Assembly (NCBI GenBank): GCA_947564465.1
Contig: CANOCV010000013.1
Location: 1-64,000, forward strand
From: an uncultured Roseburia sp.
GTDB taxonomy: Bacteria; Bacillota; Clostridia; Lachnospirales; Lachnospiraceae
DNA length: 64,000 nucleotides
Direction of reading: 5' to 3'
Below, piece by piece: positions 46,339-53,484 of this stretch. The first letter of the stretch is position 1; each line of letters starts with the position of its first letter. The position numbers were made by a program, and so were the translations under genes. Below the pieces are notes generated by a model. It saw nothing but the letters and a program-made list of their open reading frames with translations, had not been told where the DNA came from and searched no databases.

Positions 46339-48480
46339 ATGGACATTATCAGTAAGATATCGGAAGAGCTGGGGATTAAGAACCACCAGACACAGGCGGC
46401 GGTGAGTTTGATTGACGAGGGCAATACAATTCCGTTTATTGCGCGATATAGAAAAGAGATGACCGGAGCATTGAATGACGAGGTGCTCCGGAATCTTTAT
46501 GACCGTTTGAATTATCTGCGAGGGCTTGAGGAGAAAAAAGAGCAGGTGATTGCGAGCATAGAGGAACAGGGCAAGATGACGGAGGAGCTAAGAGGGCAGA
46601 TTCTTGCGGCAGAGACACTGGTGGTGGTAGAAGATTTGTACCGTCCGTATCGTCCGAAACGCCGGACAAGGGCTACGATTGCCAAGGAGAAGGGATTGGA
46701 GCCTCTGGCGAATATCATTATGCTTCAGATGACAGAGGAGCCGCTTGAGCAGACGGCGGAACAGTTTGTGGATGAAGAAAAGGAAGTGCATTCGGCGGAG
46801 GATGCGATAAACGGAGCGAAGGATATTCTGGCAGAATATATTTCTGACGAAGCGGATTATCGTATCCGTATTCGGGATCTGACAGTGAAGCACGGGAGAA
46901 TTGTTTCGACGGCGAAGGAGCCGGAAGCAGAGAGCGTATATGAGATGTACTATGAATTTGACGAGGCGGTATCAAAGCTTGCGGGACATAGGACATTGGC
47001 ATTAAACCGCGGAGAGGCGGAGAAGGTTCTTTCCGTAAAAATCGAGGCGCCGGAGGAGGATATTCTTTCTTATCTTGGCAGAAAAATTATTACAAGAGAG
47101 AATCCGGTGACAACGCCGATACTTAAGGAGGTCATTGCGGACAGCTATAAGCGCTTGATCGCTCCGGCAATTGAGCGCGAAATCAGAAACGATCTGACGG
47201 AAAAGGCTGAGGATGGGGCAATTAAGGTGTTTTGCAAGAATTTGGAGCAGCTTCTGATGCAGCCGCCGATTGCAGGACAGGTCGTGCTTGGCTGGGACCC
47301 GGCGTTCCGTACGGGCTGCAAGCTTGCGGTTGTAGACGCGACGGGTAAGGTCTTGGATACGACTGTGATTTATCCGACTGCGCCGCAGAATAAGGTGGAG
47401 GAGTCCAAAAAGGTATTAAAGCAGCTTATCCGCAAGTATGGCATTACATTGATTTCCGTGGGAAACGGAACGGCCTCCCGGGAATCGGAGATGATTATTG
47501 TAGAGCTTATCAAAGAGCTTTCTGTACCGGTGCAGTATATTATCGTAAATGAGGCGGGCGCATCCGTCTATTCTGCAAGTAAGCTTGCGACGGAAGAGTT
47601 CCCGAATTTTGATGTGGGGCAAAGAAGCGCGGCTTCGATTGCAAGACGGCTGCAGGACCCGCTGGCGGAGTTGGTGAAAATTGACCCTAAGTCAATCGGC
47701 GTCGGCCAGTATCAGCATGACATGAACCAGAAAAAGCTAAGCGAAGCGTTAGGCGGCGTGGTTGAGGATTGTGTCAATAAGGTTGGTGTAGATTTAAATA
47801 CGGCGTCCGCATCGCTGTTGGAATACATTTCCGGAGTCAGCAAGGCGGTTGCAAAGAACATTGTGGCTTACAGAGAGGAAAACGGTAAGTTTACGAGACG
47901 TTCGGAGTTGTTAAAGGTGGCAAAGCTTGGTCCGAAAGCGTATGAGCAGTGCGCGGGATTTTTACGCATCGCAGACGGAGAGAATCCGCTTGATGCTACC
48001 AGTGTGCATCCGGAGAGCTACGAGGCTGCCGGGCAGTTGTTAAAAGGGCTTGGATATACGACAGATGATATCCGGGAAAGGAAATTAAAGGGGATCTCAA
48101 AGAAGATCGGCAATCTAAAAGAGTTTGCCGTCAGGCTTGGGGTCGGTGAGATAACGCTTACGGATATTGTAAAGGAGCTGGAAAAGCCTGCGCGTGACCC
48201 GCGTCTTGATATGCCAAAGCCGATTTTAAGAAGTGACGTGCTGGAGATGAAGGATTTGACAGAGGGAATGGTGTTAAAGGGGACAGTCCGGAATGTCATT
48301 GATTTTGGGGCGTTTGTGGATATCGGCGTGCATCAGGACGGACTGGTACATATTTCACAGATGAGCGAGAGATATATCAAGCATCCTTTGGAGGTAGTGA
48401 GTGTCGGGGACATTGTTGAGGTAAAGGTTATGAGCGTGGATCTGAAGAAACAGAGAATACAGCTTACAATGAAAATATAA
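46339..48480 (+). CDS. tex: Tex family RNA-binding transcription accessory protein
   Basis: A full-length 713-residue Tex protein. Domains in order: Tex N-terminal helices (TIPFIARYRKEMTGALNDE), a YqgF/RNase H-like domain (VLGWDPAFRTGCKLAVVD, about 320-450), helix-hairpin-helix pairs (LNTASASLLEYISGVSKAVA), and a C-terminal S1 RNA-binding domain (GMVLKGTVRNVIDFGAFVDIG, about 640-713). Tex binds RNA and influences transcription; it is widely conserved. RBS AAGGAGAAG. It ends in a strong terminator. Confidence 0.96.
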   Translation: MDIISKISEELGIKNHQTQAAVSLIDEGNTIPFIARYRKEMTGALNDEVLRNLYDRLNYLRGLEEKKEQVIASIEEQGKMTEELRGQILAAETLVVVEDLYRPYRPKRRTRATIAKEKGLEPLANIIMLQMTEEPLEQTAEQFVDEEKEVHSAEDAINGAKDILAEYISDEADYRIRIRDLTVKHGRIVSTAKEPEAESVYEMYYEFDEAVSKLAGHRTLALNRGEAEKVLSVKIEAPEEDILSYLGRKIITRENPVTTPILKEVIADSYKRLIAPAIEREIRNDLTEKAEDGAIKVFCKNLEQLLMQPPIAGQVVLGWDPAFRTGCKLAVVDATGKVLDTTVIYPTAPQNKVEESKKVLKQLIRKYGITLISVGNGTASRESEMIIVELIKELSVPVQYIIVNEAGASVYSASKLATEEFPNFDVGQRSAASIARRLQDPLAELVKIDPKSIGVGQYQHDMNQKKLSEALGGVVEDCVNKVGVDLNTASASLLEYISGVSKAVAKNIVAYREENGKFTRRSELLKVAKLGPKAYEQCAGFLRIADGENPLDATSVHPESYEAAGQLLKGLGYTTDDIRERKLKGISKKIGNLKEFAVRLGVGEITLTDIVKELEKPARDPRLDMPKPILRSDVLEMKDLTEGMVLKGTVRNVIDFGAFVDIGVHQDGLVHISQMSERYIKHPLEVVSVGDIVEVKVMSVDLKKQRIQLTMKI

Positions 48481-48500
48481 CAAAACAGGTGTGGATAGAA

Positions 48501-48531
48501 CCTCCAGGTCAGCAGACCTGGAGGCTTTTTC
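48501..48531 (+). terminator. Rho-independent terminator after tex
   Basis: CCTCCAGGTC and GACCTGGAGG form a perfect 10-bp stem with an AGCA loop, followed by CTTTTTC. Confidence 0.9.
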
Positions 48532-48554
48532 AAAGAGCGATGAGGAGATTTGCA

Positions 48555-50321
48555 ATGGTGCGGCTGATAAAAAACATGAAAATTCAAATTCAGATTATAT
48601 TTTTGTATTTTTTGGCGCTGATTCTATCCTTTCTTTTGACATTTTCTGCAATATCGGTGATAAATAAAAAATATACGGAGCAGGAGGTAGGGGCTGCCGG
48701 CATGCAGACAATCGAAGCAATTAATTTAAACTTAAATTTGATTTTAGAGAATGTCAGGCAGTTTTCCGACTTGATTTATTTTGACAGCAATGTACAGGAG
48801 GCTTTGCGACAGATCGATTCGAGCAGCATCAATCCGGTTATTCAGCAGACGATTCAAAAAAGTCTTGTGAGGATGATACTGTCAGGGGAATATATCTCTA
48901 CGGCGAATATTTTTGACATTTATTATAACGATTATAATTCTTATAAGATCGGTCCGATTATTGCGGAGGGAGAAAAGATTGAGGATACGGGCTGGTATCA
49001 GAAGATGAAGGATGCGGAGGGCGGCAGCTTTTTTATTCACAAAAGCGAGAGTGTATTAAGCTTTCCGACGAGAAAGGAGAAAAATTATATTTCTCTGGTG
49101 CGTGAAATTTGTGACCAGGAGACGTATGAGCGTCTTGCGATTCTTATGCTGACCATTGATGAGGAGACGTTGCAGTCTTATTTCCGGGAGGTCAGCGGTC
49201 CCTATAAATCCAGTTTTTTTATTGTGGATAAGGCGGGGAATTATATTATTACGCCGGAAGAAATGACACATGACTGGAAACAGTATATTCCGGGGGAGAG
49301 AACAGGGGATTCCGGTTATGAGACCGTGACGGTGAACGGCAGAAAAATGATATGCGTATATCAGAATATGGGAGTGGAGGACTGGATTTTAATCGGAATG
49401 ATGCCGATGAATGAAGTAGGGATACAATCATCCTTTCCAAGCTACCTTGTAATATTGATTGCCGGATTGAACTTGATTTTTATGTTTCTTTGTTCCATAA
49501 TGCTTTCAAAGCTTATATTTTCTCCGCTGGCGAAGGTGGTAAAGCATATGAAGCTTGTGGAGCAGGGGTCTTTCTCCAGGATGGAGGTAGATGGACGGCA
49601 GAATGAAATCAACACCTTAAAGAGCGGTTTTAATCAGATGATGGGAGCGATTGAGCAGTTGATTCTCCAGGTAAAAGAAGAGGAGAAGATTATACTTAAA
49701 AATGAGCTGGATATTATTCAGGCGCAGATCAATCCCCATTTTTTATATAATACATTGGATGCGGTATCCGCTCTGGCTTTGATCAATGACAATGAAAGCT
49801 GTTTTAAAATGACGCAGGCGCTCGGCAGCTTTTACAGAAACAGCTTAAACAGCGGAAAGGATATTGTATCGGTTAAGGATGAAATTGCGTGCATCAAAAG
49901 TTATATTACGATTTTAAATATTAGATATGATGATAAAATTATGGTTACGTATGATGTTGAGGAGAAAATCATGTCTATGCAGATGCTGAAGCTTATTTTG
50001 CAGCCGGTGGTTGAAAACGCCGTGCATCATGGGATTCAGGAAAAAGGAAACGGCGGGCAGATTACGATTAAGGGCTATCAGGATGAGGACGAGCTGATCT
50101 TTATTGTTACGGACGATGGATGCGGAATGGATGAGGAGCGCATTGAGGCAATTATGCGGGGAGAGACACAAACGGGGAAAAACGGTTTTGGGTTGTACAG
50201 CCTGATACAGAGAGTATCGCTGTATTATCAAATAGATAATCCGGTTATGATTCACAGCGAGGTGGGCAGCGGGACGGAAGTAACAATCCGTATAGGAGTA
50301 TTGGACGGTGAAGGAGCATGA
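48555..50321 (+). CDS. YesM-type sensor histidine kinase
   Basis: The start at 48555 follows GAGGAG; the frame upstream lies in the terminator. The 588-residue protein has TM1 (about 15-35), an extracellular dCache-like sensor domain (about 36-295), TM2 (about 297-320), a HAMP domain, and a His_kinase domain with QAQINPHFLYNTLD (phospho-acceptor His395). An ATPase domain follows (VVENAVHHGIQEKGNGG, DDGCGMDEE, GFGLYSL). YesM kinases with YesN regulators usually control carbohydrate uptake and degradation genes in Firmicutes. It overlaps the regulator gene by 4 nt. Confidence 0.93.
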   Translation: MVRLIKNMKIQIQIIFLYFLALILSFLLTFSAISVINKKYTEQEVGAAGMQTIEAINLNLNLILENVRQFSDLIYFDSNVQEALRQIDSSSINPVIQQTIQKSLVRMILSGEYISTANIFDIYYNDYNSYKIGPIIAEGEKIEDTGWYQKMKDAEGGSFFIHKSESVLSFPTRKEKNYISLVREICDQETYERLAILMLTIDEETLQSYFREVSGPYKSSFFIVDKAGNYIITPEEMTHDWKQYIPGERTGDSGYETVTVNGRKMICVYQNMGVEDWILIGMMPMNEVGIQSSFPSYLVILIAGLNLIFMFLCSIMLSKLIFSPLAKVVKHMKLVEQGSFSRMEVDGRQNEINTLKSGFNQMMGAIEQLILQVKEEEKIILKNELDIIQAQINPHFLYNTLDAVSALALINDNESCFKMTQALGSFYRNSLNSGKDIVSVKDEIACIKSYITILNIRYDDKIMVTYDVEEKIMSMQMLKLILQPVVENAVHHGIQEKGNGGQITIKGYQDEDELIFIVTDDGCGMDEERIEAIMRGETQTGKNGFGLYSLIQRVSLYYQIDNPVMIHSEVGSGTEVTIRIGVLDGEGA

Positions 50322-51886
50322 AGGTAAAAGTATTAATCGTAGATGATGAGAAGTTAGAGCGGGTTTTAATCCGGAATGGATATGCGTGGGAGGAGAACGG
50401 CTTTACGATTGTCGGGGAGGCCGGTTCGGGAGCGGAGGCGCTTGAGGTAATTGAGCGGAAACATCCGGATATTGTGTTTACGGATATTCATATGCCGCAT
50501 ATGGACGGATTAGAGCTTGCCGAAAATATCAGAAAGCTGGATGCGATGTGCCGCATTGTAATTATCACGGGGTATCGTGAGTTCGATTATGCGAGAAAGG
50601 CAGTGCGCATAGGGGTGGAGGATTTTCTTTTAAAACCTCTGGATATGGAGGAAATGGGAGAGACTGTCCGGAAGTTAAGAGAGCAGATTATACAGGAAAA
50701 ACAGTCGATACAAGAGGAAGAGGAGCGCAGGGAATCCGTTTTTGCCGATTATGATATTGTGAGGGAAAGCCTTTGCCAGAGGCTTGTGGAAGGGCGTGTG
50801 CCAAACGAAGAGGCTATAAGGCGTCTTGAGCTATATGGCGCGCAGGATTTGCTAAGAGGTTGTATTTGTATAAATATTGAGCTTTGCGGTGAGGACTCGC
50901 AAGAGAGGCAGAGTGAATACTCTAAAAAGCTTCTTGCACTGATACAGAGGCAATTTCATCCTCTGCTCTGTTTTGTCCATTATACATTTCATGTTTTGGC
51001 GTATTTTTTGGCGGATGCGGCAGACGGAGAGCTTGGGGAGAAGATCCATAGGAAGCTGGGCGAGAGCCTTGCGGTGGAGGCGAATATAGGAGTCAGCGAG
51101 GAACAGAAAGGAATTGAGGGGATTGTCAGCGCGTACAGGCAGAGTGAGAAGGCGCTTGGCGCAGTTGTGGTATTCGGAAAAGGAAGCTGTATTTTGTACA
51201 GGGATTATCTGGCTATTGAGAATGAAAATGAAAATGAAGTGGAGATTGCATGGAATGATTTTTTGTATGCAGTGCAAAATGGCATACGAGATAAGGTAGA
51301 GGGGTATGTGGAACAATATATTGAAAAGGTTCGTGGGGCGGGAGTTATGAATCTTGGATATCTGCGGCTGATGACAATGAACATTATATCAAAGGCGGGG
51401 GGAACCTTGAATCGTTACGGGAGAAGCGCCATGGAGCTTTTGGGAGGGGAGAAGCTGTATATGGAGATTGAAAAGATTACGACAATAGACGAGATGCGGA
51501 CGATTCTTATTGACAATATGCAGCAGATTATGGATTTTCATCGTGGAATTAACGTCAGAAGGAATAGCGGGTTGATAGAAAAAGCGCTGGAATACATTGA
51601 CGAGCATTTGACGGACCCGGATCTTTCGCTAAAGACAGTGGCTGCCTGTGTATTTGCCAACGAAAGTTATCTCAGCCGAATTTTTAAGAAGGAGATGGGG
51701 GAGAGTATGATCGAGTATGTTACAAAGAAACGTATTGCGGAGAGCATCCGGTTATTAAAAACGACGGATTTAAAGGTGTATGAAATTGCGGAGCGGATAG
51801 GCTTTCGGGATTCCCACTATTTTGGGATCTGTTTTAAAAAACAGGTTGGCGTGACCGTGAAAGAATTTAAACAGTCTGGTTCCTGA
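50318..51886 (+). CDS. YesN-type response regulator (REC plus AraC DNA-binding domain)
   Basis: This 522-residue protein starts with a receiver domain (phospho-acceptor Asp56 in FTDIHMPHMDG; Lys in FLLKPLD). It has a central region of about 270 residues and ends in an AraC-type helix-turn-helix pair (LSLKTVAACVFANESYLSRI, EIAERIGFRDSHYFGICF). It should bind DNA when phosphorylated by the upstream kinase. The most likely targets are the sugar-binding lipoprotein gene immediately downstream and perhaps the glucanase gene at 56.4 kb. Confidence 0.93.
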   Translation: MKVKVLIVDDEKLERVLIRNGYAWEENGFTIVGEAGSGAEALEVIERKHPDIVFTDIHMPHMDGLELAENIRKLDAMCRIVIITGYREFDYARKAVRIGVEDFLLKPLDMEEMGETVRKLREQIIQEKQSIQEEEERRESVFADYDIVRESLCQRLVEGRVPNEEAIRRLELYGAQDLLRGCICINIELCGEDSQERQSEYSKKLLALIQRQFHPLLCFVHYTFHVLAYFLADAADGELGEKIHRKLGESLAVEANIGVSEEQKGIEGIVSAYRQSEKALGAVVVFGKGSCILYRDYLAIENENENEVEIAWNDFLYAVQNGIRDKVEGYVEQYIEKVRGAGVMNLGYLRLMTMNIISKAGGTLNRYGRSAMELLGGEKLYMEIEKITTIDEMRTILIDNMQQIMDFHRGINVRRNSGLIEKALEYIDEHLTDPDLSLKTVAACVFANESYLSRIFKKEMGESMIEYVTKKRIAESIRLLKTTDLKVYEIAERIGFRDSHYFGICFKKQVGVTVKEFKQSGS

Positions 51887-51906
51887 TAGGAATTTGGAGG
51901 TGGAAA

Positions 51907-53205
51907 ATGAAAAAAAGAATAGCTGCCTTTTTGGCTTTGTTTGGAATGGCATGTCTTGCCGCATGTGGCGGAGGCGGTGAGATGGGGAAGGGAGAGATAG
52001 AGGACACACCGAAAGTGACGCTGCACGTCTGGCATCAATGGACGAATGATACAAATGAATTGAAAAAGTTGTATGATAAGGCGATTGAGCAGTACATGAA
52101 GGAGCATCAAAATATTGTTATTCAGACATATACGCTGGATACCGAGGCGTATAAGACAAAGATTTCGGCAGAGTTTGCGGGGGCGGCGGACGAGATTGAT
52201 GTGTTTTATTACTGGGGGGCGGCTACTGCAAAAAAGCTCGTGCAGGCGGATAAGCTTCTTCCGCTGGATGATTATATCACAGAGGAGATACGCGGCCGGC
52301 TTCTGCCGGAATCGGCGGCTGCTTTTCAATACGGCGGGAAAACATATTCCCTGCCGTCGTTTTCCTGGTATCTGACTTTATTCTGCAACAAAGATATTTT
52401 TGAGGAGGCGGGCGCGGCAATTCCGACAACGTATACCGAGCTTTTAGATGCCGTACGGCAAATCAACGATTTGGGCGCTGTCACACCCATTGCCGCAGGC
52501 GCTAAAGACGGTTGGAATCTGGCCCTTATCTATCAGGCGCTTGCCATGCGCGAGGTCGGTGCGAAGGAAGTGAACCGCATGCTAAGTGGGGAAGTCTTGT
52601 TTGAGGATAAAGGATACACACAAGCGGCGGAAAAAATGGCCGAGCTATATAATTTAAATGCTTTTGGCGGCAATCCGTTAGAGGCAGGAAATGACGAGGC
52701 AAACCGCATTTTTGTCAAAGGAGAGGCTGCGATGCGGATTACGGGAAGCTGGTTTGCGAATCAGATCTATACGGATGATGCGGCAACGATCAATCCGGAT
52801 CATGTTGTAGCATGTAGTTTTCCGATGATTGAGGGCAAAGGAAATGCAAGCGATTACTGCGGCGGCTTTGTGGAGTCTTTTTGGGTAAATAAAAATACAG
52901 AATATGAGAAGGAGGCGGCAGAGTTTGCAATCTATATCAATGAAGCAATCGGAAATGCCGCGTATGAATCAGGCAGCGGATTTAGCGGATGGAAAACAAG
53001 GCAGGAGAAGAATGAACTGAATCCTCTGTTTGTCCAGATTGAGAAGCTGCTTTTGGACGGAAGGACCGGAGTGCTTGCTTGGGATACATCACTGGATTCG
53101 CATGCTGCGGCTGTACACAACGACCAGGTGCAGTTTTTGTGTACGCCGGATGCGGATATAGATGCCTTTATAGACGCGCATAAAAAAGCGATTAATTTGA
53201 AATAA
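51907..53205 (+). CDS. ABC-transporter sugar-binding lipoprotein (family 1 solute-binding protein)
   Basis: This 432-residue protein has a lipoprotein signal with lipobox LAAC (lipid Cys20) followed by a GGGG tether. It shows the family features: VTLHVWHQWTND near residue 37, KLLPLDDYI, SLPSFSWYLTLFCNKDIF, and GEAAMRITGSWFAN. It binds oligo- or monosaccharides for import. No permease or ATPase genes follow; a terminator lies 22 nt downstream. It therefore works with permeases encoded elsewhere or acts as a sensor partner for the kinase. RBS TGGAGGTGGAAA. Confidence 0.9.
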   Translation: MKKRIAAFLALFGMACLAACGGGGEMGKGEIEDTPKVTLHVWHQWTNDTNELKKLYDKAIEQYMKEHQNIVIQTYTLDTEAYKTKISAEFAGAADEIDVFYYWGAATAKKLVQADKLLPLDDYITEEIRGRLLPESAAAFQYGGKTYSLPSFSWYLTLFCNKDIFEEAGAAIPTTYTELLDAVRQINDLGAVTPIAAGAKDGWNLALIYQALAMREVGAKEVNRMLSGEVLFEDKGYTQAAEKMAELYNLNAFGGNPLEAGNDEANRIFVKGEAAMRITGSWFANQIYTDDAATINPDHVVACSFPMIEGKGNASDYCGGFVESFWVNKNTEYEKEAAEFAIYINEAIGNAAYESGSGFSGWKTRQEKNELNPLFVQIEKLLLDGRTGVLAWDTSLDSHAAAVHNDQVQFLCTPDADIDAFIDAHKKAINLK

Positions 53206-53226
53206 GGATAAAGCTGTTCTTATAAT

Positions 53227-53261
53227 AAAAAGGAGATGGGCGTCCCCCATCTCCTTTTCTT
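53227..53261 (+). terminator. Rho-independent terminator after the binding-protein gene
   Basis: AAAAGGAGATGGG and CCCATCTCCTTTT form a strong stem with a short GC-containing loop, followed by CTT. Confidence 0.9.
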
Positions 53262-53357
53262 ATATCATAGGAAAGACCTTATTGCTGTGAAGCACTAAAA
53301 CCTACTACTTATGATATAAAAGCTTATGCGCACTCGCATTAGAGGAAGATATTGTTA
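53260..53357 (+). ncRNA. Candidate structured RNA element, copy B
   Basis: TTATATCATA (about 53260-53269) pairs with TATGATATAA (about 53310-53319). Inside is the block shared with copy A: ATAGGAAAG, then TTATTGCT (53279-53286) pairing with AGCACTAA (53291-53298) around GTGA. AGAGGAAGAT follows at 53341-53350, as in copy A. The outer stem differs in sequence from copy A but is again a stem. Function unknown. Confidence 0.45.
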
Positions 53358-53366
53358 TGTAATGGC

Positions 53367-53404
53367 CCTAAGGAATCCCCCAGGCAAGCCTGGTACCCCT
53401 TAGG
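53367..53404 (+). other. Compound hairpin
   Basis: CCTAAGG (53367-53373) pairs with CCTTAGG (53398-53404), enclosing CCAGGC-AA-GCCTGG. A second small hairpin TCCGC-AG-GCGGA follows at about 53410-53421. Neither has a T tract. Similar in build to the hairpin at 11,178-11,218. Confidence 0.5.
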
Positions 53405-53441
53405 ACAAATCCGCAGGCGGAAACAAAAGCTGCGCATTGAA

Positions 53442-53482
53442 AGTTGTTAATCCGCGAGGGTGTGCGAAGCGCACTTTTGTTC
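53442..53482 (+). repeat. 41-nt repeat with terminator-like hairpin, copy 1
   Basis: AGTTGTTAATCCGCGA begins a 41-nt unit that matches 60,575-60,615 in 38 of 41 positions. Its second half is a hairpin (GTGTGC-GAA-GCGCAC, 53460-53474) followed by TTTTGTT. It reads as a + strand terminator and ends 3 nt before the stop codon of the minus-strand surface-protein gene. Confidence 0.75.
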
Positions 53483-53484
53483 CT

